Source of the DNA: Klebsiella huaxiensis
GTDB lineage: Bacteria > Pseudomonadota > Gammaproteobacteria > Enterobacterales > Enterobacteriaceae
Direction of reading: 5' to 3'
Assembly (NCBI RefSeq): GCF_003261575.2
Contig: NZ_CP036176.1
Span: forward strand, 53,222 to 117,221
Length of the DNA stretch: 64,000 nucleotides
Numbering within the stretch: position 1 is the stretch's first letter; each line of letters opens with the position of its first letter. Below are positions 17,338-25,318 of the stretch, in pieces. The position numbers and the translations under genes are program-made. The notes beneath the pieces are model-generated. The model did not search any database. It saw only the letters and a list, made by a program, of their open reading frames with translations, and was not told where the DNA came from.

Positions 17338-18485
17338 CGTGAAACTCCCGGGATATGCTCGACCACATGGATGCGGCTGCGCGCCGTCAGTGCCTTTTCG
17401 CTATAGGTCACAACCTGGTCCCCATTCTTGAGCCCTTCGCGCACCTGCACGTAACCATTGAGGTCGGAAGTGCCGAGCTTGACCGGGGAGAAATGCAGAT
17501 CACCATCCACGATTTGCCAGACACCAACTTTATCGCCTTCACGCTGGACGGCAGCGTTGGGGATCAGTGGAGCGGCCGGGAGCGCCGGCAAGTCAACCGT
17601 GACTTCGGCCAGTTCACCCACTGGTGGCAAAGGTTCTGGTTTGTTATCGAATGTCACCTTGGCAAGCGTTTCCTCGGTTACCGCGTCGGCCTTGGGTTCC
17701 ACCCGCAGCACGCGACCTTTCAAGGTCTGGCCACCACGCGAACGCAGGACGATATGAGCCGGCAGCCCCCCAGCCAGCCCCGATGCGCTGATCTGGTCGA
17801 AGCGCACATTGATCCACAAACTCTTGGGGTCGATCACTTCCACCACGGCCTGGCCCGCGACGATGGTCGTGCCGGGATCGGCATCGCGCACGGCGACTAC
17901 ACCGTCGACCGGCGCGATCAGGCGCAGATTGCTCCGCTGCGCGACGAGTGCTTCGCGGTCGGAGCGTGCCCGGGCAATATCTTCCCGAGCGGCGGATAGG
18001 GCGGCATCGGCGATCTGCAGTTCCTGCCGCTTGGTGGTGACGATTTCCTCGCTGGTCGAGCGCACCGCAAACAATTGCTCATAGCGGCGCGCCTGGGTTT
18101 GCGCGTAGGCTTGCCGGGCTTCTGCCTCGCGCAAAGCCGCTTCCGCCCGCTTGAATACAGACTCCTGTGAGCGCACCCGATCATCAAGGTCGACCGGCTC
18201 CATCTCGCCGAGCACCTGTCCGGCCTTGACCTGGCCGCCTACATGCACCTCCAGGCGTTTGACGCGCCCGGCAAACGTCGGCCCGATCTTGTAGGTGTAG
18301 CGCGCCTCCACCGTGCCGATGCCGAACAGCGCCGGTGTGATAGCCCGTGATTCCACGCTTGCCACCGTCACAGCGACCGGGGCGAGCGGCCCTGATCGCA
18401 GACCGACATAAATAAAAAGCACCAGCAAAGGAATGATGACGGCAAGCAGTGCCAGGGTGCGGCCTTGCAAGGGTAACTTTTTCAT
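17334..18485 (-). CDS. HlyD/MacA-type periplasmic adaptor (383 aa)
   Basis: Membrane fusion protein linking the ABC permease to an outer-membrane channel. It has a signal-anchor helix (LALLAVIIPLLVLFIYVGL) near residues 12-30 and a biotinyl-lipoyl-like half (VHVGGQVKAGQVLGEMEPVDLDDR). A long coiled-coil hairpin (QESVFKRAEAALREAEARQAYAQTQARRYEQLFAVRS...AREDIARARSDREALVAQ) leads to the second lipoyl half (LIAPVDGVVAVRDADPGTTIVAGQ) and a beta-barrel. No TolC-like partner is encoded nearby, so a chromosomal one is presumably used. It overlaps tetR upstream by four bases. Confidence 0.93.
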   Translation of the reverse strand: MKKLPLQGRTLALLAVIIPLLVLFIYVGLRSGPLAPVAVTVASVESRAITPALFGIGTVEARYTYKIGPTFAGRVKRLEVHVGGQVKAGQVLGEMEPVDLDDRVRSQESVFKRAEAALREAEARQAYAQTQARRYEQLFAVRSTSEEIVTTKRQELQIADAALSAAREDIARARSDREALVAQRSNLRLIAPVDGVVAVRDADPGTTIVAGQAVVEVIDPKSLWINVRFDQISASGLAGGLPAHIVLRSRGGQTLKGRVLRVEPKADAVTEETLAKVTFDNKPEPLPPVGELAEVTVDLPALPAAPLIPNAAVQREGDKVGVWQIVDGDLHFSPVKLGTSDLNGYVQVREGLKNGDQVVTYSEKALTARSRIHVVEHIPGVSR

Positions 18486-19090
18486 TGCGCACTCCTTATG
18501 CCACGCCGATAAATTGCAAAGACGCGCGGCGCATCGCGGTGCATACGTCCCACATCACCCGCTAACAGCGATTGCATGACCAAGCCCTGGATCGTGCCAA
18601 TGAACAGCGTTGCCGCCGCCTCGTTGTCAAGCGAGGGAGACAACTCGCCGCTGGCCTTGCCTTTCTCGATGAGACGATGCAAACGTTCGCCGTAGCGCTG
18701 AATCAAGGTTTGCACCATGCGCTTGGCCGGTGTCGATTCGGCACGCTGAAGCTCACCAAACATCATTCTTGGCACGCCTGGGTGCTCAGCTACGAATTCG
18801 ATATGACTCATGAACATCGCCTCCATGGCTGCCAAGGGCGACTCGATTCCTTGTGCGGATCGATCGATTCTGGCTAATAGGCGCTCTGCTACCCACTCCA
18901 TGACCGCCTGCCAAATGGCTTCCTTGTTCGGGAAGTGCCGAAACAGCGCACCCTGGGTCAAGTTCATGTGTTTAGCGATAGCCGCAGTGGTTATCTCGCT
19001 TGGGTTTTGCGAACCGGCAAGCGCCACGACGGACTCGACAGTTACGGCACGACGTTCATCGGCCGGCAGATGCTTTGGATGGGTGTCCAC
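18482..19090 (-). CDS. TetR-family repressor (202 aa)
   Basis: First gene of the exporter operon. The N-terminal helix-turn-helix is VESVVALAGSQNPSEITTAAIAKHMNLTQGALFRHFPNKEAIWQAVM, and the C-terminal ligand domain shows the AcrR-like WxxRxxxLIEKGKASGEL region. The GTG at 19090 has AGGAG five bases before it; a GTG two codons earlier is less well placed. A 30-bp near-perfect palindrome lies 10 bases upstream, so the protein very probably represses its own operon. The inducer is unknown but is probably an exporter substrate. Confidence 0.92.
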   Translation of the reverse strand: MDTHPKHLPADERRAVTVESVVALAGSQNPSEITTAAIAKHMNLTQGALFRHFPNKEAIWQAVMEWVAERLLARIDRSAQGIESPLAAMEAMFMSHIEFVAEHPGVPRMMFGELQRAESTPAKRMVQTLIQRYGERLHRLIEKGKASGELSPSLDNEAAATLFIGTIQGLVMQSLLAGDVGRMHRDAPRVFAIYRRGIRSAQ

Positions 19091-19100
19091 GAGCACTCCT

Positions 19101-19130
19101 GGTAAGATAGTAATTGATTACTATCTTACC
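19101..19130 (-). promoter_or_regulatory. Operator palindrome of the TetR-controlled exporter operon
   Basis: The arms GGTAAGATAGTAAT and ATTACTATCTTACC are perfectly complementary and separated by TG. The site starts 10 bases upstream of the tetR start codon. Size and symmetry match TetR-family operators. Confidence 0.85.
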
Positions 19131-19232
19131 ACAAGAGGCAACTCAAACAAGAGAAAACCCGACGTACTCGTCAATATCTAGAGTCTGCAATGGGCTTAAC
19201 GTGCTTTATTTTCCGTTTTCTGAGACGTCCCC

Positions 19233-19546
19233 TTGTTGTGACCACTCCGACCGCGCACAAAAGCCTCTGAGCCGCTTTTAGCGGAATATGGCTTTGCAAG
19301 GTGAAGGGATGGATAGGCGATCCCTTTCGATCCCTCACTGGTATCGGCGGCTAACCCTCGGTGCTACCTGTCATTTCATCCTGCCGCCTTACATGCGCTA
19401 ACGCGCATAAATCCCCGTTCCTCAGTGGAACGAAAACTCACGCTAACAGGGTAGTGACCGGGTAGCCACGATAACTGCCAACAAAATTAGCTTATAGGTT
19501 AATTCTACCTTGTCTGAAATTAGCCTATAGGTTAATATTAATAGAA
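19233..19546. other. Intergenic region with a Tn3-like inner repeat and the toxin-antitoxin promoter
   Basis: No gene was seen between the transposon terminus and the toxin gene. Bases 19421-19446 match, with one difference, the inner 26 bases of the 38-bp Tn3/Tn1 terminal repeat (CTCAGTGGAACGAAAACTC and on to the TAA end). The outer bases differ. The orientation places the toxin-antitoxin genes inside such an element, so this may be a relic of another Tn3 relative. Confidence 0.55.
19485..19536 (+). promoter_or_regulatory. Direct-repeat operator of the toxin-antitoxin operon
   Basis: AATTAGCTTATAGGTTAAT (19485-19503) and AATTAGCCTATAGGTTAAT (19518-19536) differ at one base and are 33 bases apart. 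They end 22 bases before the toxin start and are the likely binding sites for the antitoxin. Confidence 0.75.
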
Positions 19547-19558
19547 ATGGGAGGTCAC

Positions 19559-19888
19559 ATGTTTAGCGTTGTTTATCACCCGGAAGCCAGGGAAGAAGCC
19601 ACAGCATTACCCGTAAAAATCAGGGTGAAGTTTGACCGTCTCATCGGCAAACTGGAGTATGACGCCCGATTACTGCGGGAGCCGGACACGAAGCCCCTGG
19701 GCGATGGACTTTTTGAGATCCGCACGATGGGGACGGACATAGCCAGGGGAATCTGGGTATACCACAAAGGCAATACCATCATCATGCTCCGTGTTTTCAT
19801 CAAGAAGTCACAGAAAACGCCAGCGAAAGAAATCGATCTCGCCAAAAAGCGGTTAGCGGAGGTACTTAATGAAACTGGTAAGCCATAA
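19559..19888 (+). CDS. RelE/HigB-superfamily toxin (109 aa)
   Basis: Predicted ribosome-dependent mRNA interferase of the Gp49/HigB-like group. It reads MFSVVYHPEAREEATALPVKIRVKFDRLIGKLE, then LREPDTKPLGDGLFEIRTMGTDIARGIWVYHKGNTIIMLRVFIKKSQKTPAKEIDLAKKRLAE, which contains the FEIR, RxxY-like and F.KK.QKTP motifs of this family. GGAGGT sits before the ATG at 19559, and an ATG four codons upstream overlaps that ribosome site and was rejected. The toxin gene precedes the antitoxin gene and overlaps it by 20 bases, the HigBA order. Confidence 0.9.
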   Translation: MFSVVYHPEAREEATALPVKIRVKFDRLIGKLEYDARLLREPDTKPLGDGLFEIRTMGTDIARGIWVYHKGNTIIMLRVFIKKSQKTPAKEIDLAKKRLAEVLNETGKP

Positions 19889-20150
19889 AGAACTGCATAA
19901 CGAGTGGATGCAGGACGATGAATATCGCGCTGCATGGCAGGAAGAAGAACGTAAGGAAAAGCTCAGGGAGCTGCTTGCTGAATGGCGCAAGCATGACAAC
20001 CTGACAAAAGCGCAGGTTGCTGAACGCATGGGGGTTACACCTCCGGTTATTTCTCGCCTGGAAAACAACATCACCAAAGCCAGCATCGACACACTGACCC
20101 GCTACGCTCACGCCTGCGGCATCAAGAAACCTGTCATTGCCCTGTACTGA
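19869..20150 (+). CDS. HigA-like XRE-family antitoxin (93 aa)
   Basis: Neutralises the toxin and represses the operon. The N-terminal half is charged (EWMQDDEYRAAWQEEERKEKLRELLAEWRKH), and the C-terminal half is a Cro/C1 helix-turn-helix (LTKAQVAERMGVTPPVISRLENNITKASIDTLTRYAHACG). It starts inside the toxin gene and is followed by a strong terminator. The pair probably stabilises the plasmid or the mobile element that brought it. Confidence 0.9.
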   Translation: MKLVSHKELHNEWMQDDEYRAAWQEEERKEKLRELLAEWRKHDNLTKAQVAERMGVTPPVISRLENNITKASIDTLTRYAHACGIKKPVIALY

Positions 20151-20154
20151 ATAG

Positions 20155-20182
20155 CCAGCCCTCCGGGGCTGGCCTTTTTGTT
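20155..20182 (+). terminator. Rho-independent terminator after the toxin-antitoxin operon
   Basis: GCCAGCCC pairs with GGGCTGGC around a TCCG loop and is followed by CTTTTTGTTT, five bases after the antitoxin stop. Confidence 0.88.
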
Positions 20183-20359
20183 TCGGTCAGTCCCAAAATT
20201 TTGTTAAAGCAAGTTTAAAATGTCACCTGTTTCTCCAAAGTTGAAATGTCACTTCTAAGCCAATCTATTTATACATAATCTTTACATCTTTCCCCGGTGA
20301 CAAAGTGCTAATTGGTCTGTAATGTTCAATGTGTGGCAGGCAAGCCGCCGGTGACTTAG
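20183..20359. other. Short intergenic stretch before the IS5-like element
   Basis: No gene is seen. AATGTCAC occurs twice (near 20219 and 20245) in a context resembling an eroded insertion-sequence end, but this is too weak to name. Confidence 0.35.
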
Positions 20360-21555
20360 GGAAGGTGCGAACAAGTTCCTGATATGAGATCATCATATTC
20401 ATCCGGAGCGCATCCCAGAGGGACATCATGAGCCATCAACTCACCTTCGCCGATAGTGAATTCAGCACTAAGCGCCGTCAGACCCGAAAAGAGATTTTCC
20501 TCTCCCGCATGGAGCAGATTCTGCCATGGCAGAATATGACCGCTGTCATCGAGCCGTTTTATCCCAAGGCGGGCAATGGCCGACGGCCCTATCCGCTGGA
20601 GACCATGCTGCGTATTCACTGCATGCAGCATTGGTACAACCTGAGCGACGGTGCCATGGAAGATGCCCTGTACGAAATCGCCTCCATGCGCCTGTTTGCC
20701 CGATTATCCCTGGATAGCGCCCTGCCGGATCGCACCACCATCATGAATTTCCGCCACCTGCTCGAGCAGCATCAACTGGCCCGTCAATTGTTCAAGACCA
20801 TCAATCGCTGGCTGGCCGAAGCAGGCGTCATGATGACCCAAGGCACTTTGGTGGATGCCACCATCATTGAGGCACCCAGCTCTACCAAGAACAATGAGCA
20901 GCAACGCGATCCGGAGATGCATCAGACCAAGAAAGGCAATCAGTGGCACTTTGGCATGAAGGCCCACATTGGTGTCGATGCCAAGAGTGGCCTGACCCAC
21001 AGCCTGGTCACCACCGCGGCCAACGAGCATGACCTCAATCAGCTGGGTAATCTGCTTCATGGAGAGGAGCAATTTGTCTCAGCCGATGCCGGCTACCAAG
21101 GAGCGCCACAGCGCGAGGAGCTGGCCGAGGTGGATGTGGACTGGCTGATCGCCGAGCGTCCCGGCAGGGTAAAAACCTTGAAGCAGCATCCGCGCAAGAA
21201 CAAAACGGCCATCAACATCGAATACATGAAAGCCAGCATCCGTGCCAGGGTGGAGCACCCGTTTCGCATCATCAAGCGGCAGTTCGGCTTCGTGAAAGCC
21301 AGATACAAGGGGCTGCTGAAAAACGATAACCAACTGGCGATGTTATTCACCCTGGCCAACCTGTTTCGGGTGGACCAAATGATACGTCAGTGGGAGAGAT
21401 CTCAGTAAAAACCGGAAATAACGCCAGAAATGGTGGAAAAAATAGCCTAAATAGGCTGATTCGATGTGTTTGCGGGAAAAAAATCGGCCCAGATCCGCGA
21501 AATTTTAATCAGCGAGTCAGCTTGGGAAGAAATGACCTGCTTATTCGCACCTTCC
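20360..21555 (+). mobile_element. IS5-family element, ISKpn26-like (1196 bp)
   Basis: The ends GGAAGGTGCGAACAAG (20360) and the complement of CTTATTCGCACCTTCC (ending 21555) form a 16-bp inverted repeat with one mismatch. The 1196-bp length matches ISKpn26 as remembered. The flanking tetramers TTAG and TTAA differ at one base, so the target duplication is imperfect. The gap between the transposase stop and the right repeat holds no other gene. Confidence 0.9.
20428..21408 (+). CDS. IS5-family transposase InsH-type (326 aa)
   Basis: DDE transposase almost identical to IS5 InsH as remembered (MSHQLTFADSEFSTKRRQTRKEIF...). The catalytic region is visible as TLVDATIIEAPSS (first D), FVSADAGYQGAPQREEL (second D) and the Y-(2)-R-(3)-E-(6)-K motif region IEYMKASIRARVEHPFRIIKRQFGF. 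Length is standard for the IS903/IS5 group. Confidence 0.95.
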   Translation: MSHQLTFADSEFSTKRRQTRKEIFLSRMEQILPWQNMTAVIEPFYPKAGNGRRPYPLETMLRIHCMQHWYNLSDGAMEDALYEIASMRLFARLSLDSALPDRTTIMNFRHLLEQHQLARQLFKTINRWLAEAGVMMTQGTLVDATIIEAPSSTKNNEQQRDPEMHQTKKGNQWHFGMKAHIGVDAKSGLTHSLVTTAANEHDLNQLGNLLHGEEQFVSADAGYQGAPQREELAEVDVDWLIAERPGRVKTLKQHPRKNKTAINIEYMKASIRARVEHPFRIIKRQFGFVKARYKGLLKNDNQLAMLFTLANLFRVDQMIRQWERSQ

Positions 21556-21687
21556 TTAATATAAAGACACAAGCAGAGACATTTTTGGCACGATATAAAA
21601 ACGCTAAGTTAAAAAATCACTATGACGTGTTGGGTATCAAATGTTCACTGGCATAAACCTCTGTTTCTGATGTAAAACAGATTTTCT

Positions 21688-21708
21688 GAGGAGGCGTAAA
21701 ACCTCCTC
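21688..21708 (-). terminator. Hairpin downstream of the ferritin gene
   Basis: GAGGAGG and CCTCCTC form a stem around CGTAAAA, 17 bases beyond the stop codon of the ferritin gene. The T-run on the minus strand is weak. Confidence 0.5.
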
Positions 21709-21724
21709 GTACTGCGAAATTGAT

Positions 21725-22225
21725 TTAGTGATAGCGATCGATCACGCCAACCAGATAGTGGTCGGTTTGCTGCATGTTGATGCCCGCTTTTTTAGCGCTG
21801 CGGACTTCATCCAGAATGATTTGCAACAGCGTCCCGTCCACGATTTCCTCTTTTCTGTATCGCTTCAGGAAGTTAATCGCTGACTTATCGTTTGCTGCCT
21901 GGGCGTCTTCCGTCAAAGAGGTCAGCGCATTAATGCGCTTCTGGTAATCGCTTACCGTCTGCTCAAACAGATCTTCCAGCGTGGAAAATTCACCGCACCG
22001 GGCGTGTTGCTCCTGTAACACCGGCGTGGCGCCGCTCTGTTTGATGTATTCGTACATGCGCATCATTTGCGTCACCGTATTTTGCGCCTGATGACGCAAA
22101 AATAGTGCGGTGCCATTAAGGCTATTCTCGCTGCACCTCTGGCTGAGCTGAAGATACAAATTTGAGGTATAAAACTCCTGATTCATTTGCGCATTCAGTT
22201 TTTGAACTATTCCGCTAGCGATCAT
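21725..22225 (-). CDS. ftnB: Ferritin-like protein, FtnB type (166 aa)
   Basis: Iron-storage or iron-handling protein of the non-haem ferritin class. The ferritin fold is evident: LNAQMNQEFYTSNLYLQLSQRCSENSLNGTALFLRHQAQNTVTQMMRMYEYI and the C-terminal NFLKRYRKEEIVDGTLLQIILDEV. The second iron-binding helix lacks the full set of ferroxidase residues of FtnA, and the length equals E. coli FtnB (YecI), so FtnB type is the better call. GGAAG lies before the ATG. It stands alone between two insertion sequences. Confidence 0.85.
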   Translation of the reverse strand: MIASGIVQKLNAQMNQEFYTSNLYLQLSQRCSENSLNGTALFLRHQAQNTVTQMMRMYEYIKQSGATPVLQEQHARCGEFSTLEDLFEQTVSDYQKRINALTSLTEDAQAANDKSAINFLKRYRKEEIVDGTLLQIILDEVRSAKKAGINMQQTDHYLVGVIDRYH

Positions 22226-22487
22226 AGGACTTCCTTATTTCTTGTCATCTCAGAAAACGGTCACTCTTCGAAAAAACAACCAGAATAAAAGCGATTCTTT
22301 CGCTTTTTTTATTGCGCCTGGTTACGCAGTCATATTCATTTTAAGTCGGGATGCTCCTTATTTAAATATCCAACCCTACTATCGCATTTCTATCTGGCAT
22401 TATTCTGTGATGGTGTTTCGATATTCACACTCCCTGTGCCAATCCTTTCTTATCGACAGTAGGAAACTTCCTCCGGCTATTCTGCTG
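22226..22487. other. Upstream region of ftnB, truncated by IS26
   Basis: An AT-rich stretch with no supported gene. It should carry the ftnB promoter and a segment cut off by the IS26 insertion at 22488. Confidence 0.5.
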
Positions 22488-23307
22488 GGCACTGTTGCAA
22501 AGTTAGCGATGAGGCAGCCTTTTGTCTTATTCAAAGGCCTTACATTTCAAAAACTCTGCTTACCAGGCGCATTTCGCCCAGGGGATCACCATAATAAAAT
22601 GCTGAGGCCTGGCCTTTGCGTAGTGCACGCATCACCTCAATACCTTTGATGGTGGCGTAAGCCGTCTTCATGGATTTAAATCCCAGCGTGGCGCCGATTA
22701 TCCGTTTCAGTTTGCCATGATCGCATTCAATCACGTTGTTCCGGTACTTAATCTGTCGGTGTTCAACGTCAGACGGGCACCGGCCTTCGCGTTTGAGCAG
22801 AGCAAGCGCGCGACCATAGGCGGGCGCTTTATCCGTGTTGATGAATCGCGGGATCTGCCACTTCTTCACGTTGTTGAGGATTTTACCCAGAAACCGGTAT
22901 GCAGCTTTGCTGTTACGACGGGAGGAGAGATAAAAATCGACAGTGCGGCCCCGGCTGTCGACGGCCCGGTACAGATACGCCCAGCGGCCATTGACCTTCA
23001 CGTAGGTTTCATCCATGTGCCACGGGCAAAGATCGGAAGGGTTACGCCAGTACCAGCGCAGCCGTTTTTCCATTTCAGGCGCATAACGCTGAACCCAGCG
23101 GTAAATCGTGGAGTGATCGACATTCACTCCGCGTTCAGCCAGCATCTCCTGCAGCTCACGGTAACTGATGCCGTATTTGCAGTACCAGCGTACGGCCCAC
23201 AGAATGATGTCACGCTGAAAATGCCGGCCTTTGAATGGGTTCATGTGCAGCTCCATCAGCAAAAGGGGATGATAAGTTTATCACCACCGACTATTTGCAA
23301 CAGTGCC
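22488..23307 (-). mobile_element. IS26: IS26 (left copy), 820 bp
   Basis: Terminal repeats GGCACTGTTGCAAA at 22488 and its complement ending at 23307 give the exact 820-bp IS26 length. The flanking 8-mers (TTCTGCTG and TCAATGGG) differ, so this is not a simple insertion. It truncates an IS3-family element on its right side. A second copy in opposite orientation lies at 50892-51711. Confidence 0.97.
22540..23244 (-). CDS. tnpA: IS26 transposase (234 aa)
   Basis: IS6-family DDE transposase that mediates replicative and targeted-conservative cointegrate formation. MNPFKGRHFQRDIILWAVRWYCKYGISYRELQEML carries the helix-turn-helix. The triad lies in HMDETYVKV, INTDKAPAYGRAL and IECDHGKLKRI. The 234-residue form from MNPFKG is used; six further upstream codons are open. 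Its translation equals that of the copy at 50955-51659. Confidence 0.96.
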   Translation of the reverse strand: MNPFKGRHFQRDIILWAVRWYCKYGISYRELQEMLAERGVNVDHSTIYRWVQRYAPEMEKRLRWYWRNPSDLCPWHMDETYVKVNGRWAYLYRAVDSRGRTVDFYLSSRRNSKAAYRFLGKILNNVKKWQIPRFINTDKAPAYGRALALLKREGRCPSDVEHRQIKYRNNVIECDHGKLKRIIGATLGFKSMKTAYATIKGIEVMRALRKGQASAFYYGDPLGEMRLVSRVFEM

Positions 23308-23617
23308 TCAATGGGCCTTTGAGCATGGTGTTGAGTTGCGCTTAATCCAGCCGGGCAAGCCAACGCAGAACGGATTTATTGAGAGCTTTAACGGACGATT
23401 TCGCGATGAATGTTTGAATGAGCACTGGTTCAGCGATATCGTTCATGCTAGGAAAATTATTAATGACTGGCGGCAGGATTATAACGAATGCCGCCCGCAC
23501 TCCACGCTGAATTATCAGACACCGTCTGAATTTGCAGCGGGCTGGAGAAAGGGTCATTCTGAGAATGAAGATTCCGACGTTACTAACTGAGTGTTGTATC
23601 TAATCGTGGGGGCAGGT
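23308..23617 (+). pseudogene. IS3-family orfB 3' remnant cut by IS26
   Basis: The open frame to 23590 reads WAFEHGVELRLIQPGKPTQNGFIESFNGRFRDECLNEHWF, the C-terminal third of an IS3-family (IS407 group) integrase core including the catalytic glutamate. Upstream parts are gone because IS26 abuts at 23307. TGTTGTATCTAATCGTGGGGG after the stop may belong to the right end of the original element. Confidence 0.85.
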
Positions 23618-23714
23618 CAATGTCACCGACAGAATATGAAAACCAGTATTATCAACGGCTCGGAAGTGTCTAGATTATCCGTGGCGATTCAGGGGTTGAT
23701 TTTGCGTCAGTGGC

Positions 23715-23894
23715 TATCGCTTTTAAGTTGTCGTTCTTGCAGTATCGCATTTAGGTTATCCGATTAAGGTCAAACCTCTGAAAATGCCGTATAGCGTGGG
23801 AGTACACCCTGACGCCATAATCAAAACGTGACGGCACGCCATTAATGACATAACCTATATGCGATAGAATAAATGCAATAACCTAAATGCTATA
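23715..23894. promoter_or_regulatory. Four symmetric 17-bp sites upstream of an orphan serine recombinase
   Basis: TATCGCATTTAGGTTAT at 23743-23759 has a degenerate copy 28 bases earlier (23715-23731, 14 of 17 matching). In inverted orientation, ATAACCTATATGCGATA lies at 23850-23866 and ATAACCTAAATGCTATA at 23878-23894, again exactly 28 bases apart. The last site ends 13 bases before the recombinase start. The arrangement fits a recombination or operator site for the adjacent protein. Confidence 0.75.
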
Positions 23895-23907
23895 GTGCGG
23901 TGAAAAA

Positions 23908-24552
23908 ATGTTCATCAGAGCTTATTTGAGAGCGTCGACGGAAGATCAGTTTGCGGATCGGGCAAAAGACATGCTGGAGCAGTTCGTTCAGGAAAGAGGG
24001 TATAAAATAGCCAGCTACTACCGGGAGAACATCAGTGGTACAAAACTGGACCGCCCGGAACTGGGACGACTGCTAATGGACAGTCACCATAATGATATTT
24101 TACTGGTCGAGCAGATAGACCGTCTGACTCGCCTGAGCAACAGCGACTGGATGACGCTGAAAAAGCAAATTGAGCAACACGAGTTGCGGATTGTCAGTCT
24201 GGATGTCCCCACGTCATGGCAGGCTCTGTCAGATAAAGACCCTTCACAGGTTGACCCGATAACCCGCGCTGTCATTACGGCTATCAACAATATGTTGATC
24301 GACCTGATGGCCGCAATGTCACATAAGGACTGGTTGAGTCGCCGCCAGCGACAGCAACAGGGAATTAAACGGGCCCATACGTTGGGGAAATATCGGGGAA
24401 AACAGGCCGATCATGAACGACATCAGAAGGTTTTGTATTACCGACAAATCAAAAAACTGAGCATTAGGGAAACCGCCGTAGCTACAGGCTACAGCCCTTC
24501 GCAGGTATGCAGAATACAGGCTCTTTATAAGACCGGTGAGAACAATACATAA
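23908..24552 (+). CDS. Serine recombinase, resolvase/invertase family (214 aa)
   Basis: The N-terminal catalytic domain begins MFIRAYLRASTEDQFADRAKDMLEQF, with the catalytic serine at residue 10 in the RAST motif. VEQIDRLTRLSNSDW and the E-helix follow, then a C-terminal helix-turn-helix (KLSIRETAVATGYSPSQVCRIQALYK). No transposase accompanies it, so it may be a plasmid multimer resolvase, an invertase or the remnant of a larger element. It differs clearly from both TnpR proteins. The four sites upstream are probably its targets. Confidence 0.88.
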   Translation: MFIRAYLRASTEDQFADRAKDMLEQFVQERGYKIASYYRENISGTKLDRPELGRLLMDSHHNDILLVEQIDRLTRLSNSDWMTLKKQIEQHELRIVSLDVPTSWQALSDKDPSQVDPITRAVITAINNMLIDLMAAMSHKDWLSRRQRQQQGIKRAHTLGKYRGKQADHERHQKVLYYRQIKKLSIRETAVATGYSPSQVCRIQALYKTGENNT

Positions 24553-24698
24553 CAGCCGTCGTTGTAAAAGTAGCTGAATGAAGGATGAAAGGCTTTCCTG
24601 GTAAAATTTTCTCTTATATTCGTGATAAGTATTCCGTTATATCTGAAGTTCTTTCAGTGGAGTAGGCTTATGCTCTGATCCAGCAAGGAGCCATACCG

Positions 24699-25229
24699 AT
24701 GGAAATAACACAAGCAGATGAAAGACATATCACCGCGATTCAGCAGATATACGCTTGGCATGTATTACATGGCACGGCCACTTTTGAAACAGAGCCACCC
24801 GATGTGGCAGAAATGACAGCCAGGCAGAAAAAGATTCATGCTGCCGGACTCCCGTGGTTTGTTGCGACAGAGAATGGAGACGTTCTGGGTTATTGCTACC
24901 TTTCACTTTACCGGGAAAGATGCGCATACCGGTTCACTCTGGAAGATTCCGTATACATAGCGCCTTCATTCCAGGGGCAGGGCATCGGAAAGTTATTATT
25001 GTCCCGTGCTCTGGCCTGGGCAGAGGATCATGGTTTTCGCCAGCTTGTCGCCGTAGTAGGTAACAGTGAAAATATCGCATCTCTTGGACTTCACCGTTCT
25101 GCGGGTTTCAGTCATACGGGTACACTCAAATCCGTGGGGTTTAAGCACGGCCGCTGGCTTGATACCATAATAATGCAACGCACTCTTGGTATCGGTGATA
25201 CAACGCTTCCGGATATAGCATCAGACTGA
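24699..25229 (+). CDS. arsN1: ArsN1-type GNAT N-acetyltransferase (176 aa)
   Basis: GNAT enzyme of the phosphinothricin/methionine-sulfoximine acetyltransferase group. Visible features are ITAIQQIYAWHVLHGTATFETEPP at the substrate end, LEDSVYIAPSFQGQGIGKLLLSRAL with the acetyl-CoA Q-x-x-G-x-G/A loop, and SLGLHRSAGFSHTGTLKSVGFKHGRWLDTIIMQRTL. ArsN1 enzymes of ars operons acetylate the arsenical antibiotic arsinothricin. The call rests on the family and on the adjacent arsH; general phosphinothricin acetyltransferase activity is the alternative. AAGGAG lies eight bases before the ATG. It converges on arsH. Confidence 0.8.
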   Translation: MEITQADERHITAIQQIYAWHVLHGTATFETEPPDVAEMTARQKKIHAAGLPWFVATENGDVLGYCYLSLYRERCAYRFTLEDSVYIAPSFQGQGIGKLLLSRALAWAEDHGFRQLVAVVGNSENIASLGLHRSAGFSHTGTLKSVGFKHGRWLDTIIMQRTLGIGDTTLPDIASD

Positions 25230-25318
25230 GGCAGTAATTCATATCCGGAAGGCATAATACGGGGAGCGCCGATAGCCCTCCCCGGAACAATGAGGTATCG
25301 CCAGTAAAAGCTTAGACA

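Larger units (their letters stand above)
14845..19232 (-). mobile_element. Tn3-type element without transposase carrying an exporter operon (4388 bp)
   Basis: Bounded by imperfect 38-bp inverted repeats at 14845-14882 and 19195-19232 (outer end GGGGTCGTCTCAGAAAACGG), which differ at two positions. Inside the left repeat only the last 40 or so codons of a Tn3-family tnpA remain. No resolvase gene is present. The rest is a five-gene operon, tetR-hlyD-ftsX-ATPase-secreted protein. The flanking 5-mers (ATAAG and TTGTT) do not match, so no target duplication is visible. It could still be moved in trans by a related transposase. Confidence 0.8.

Noticed and set aside
14845..19232. Miniature inverted-repeat (TIME-like) element
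   Set aside because: At 4.4 kb with a complete operon it is far too long; a non-autonomous cargo element is the better description.
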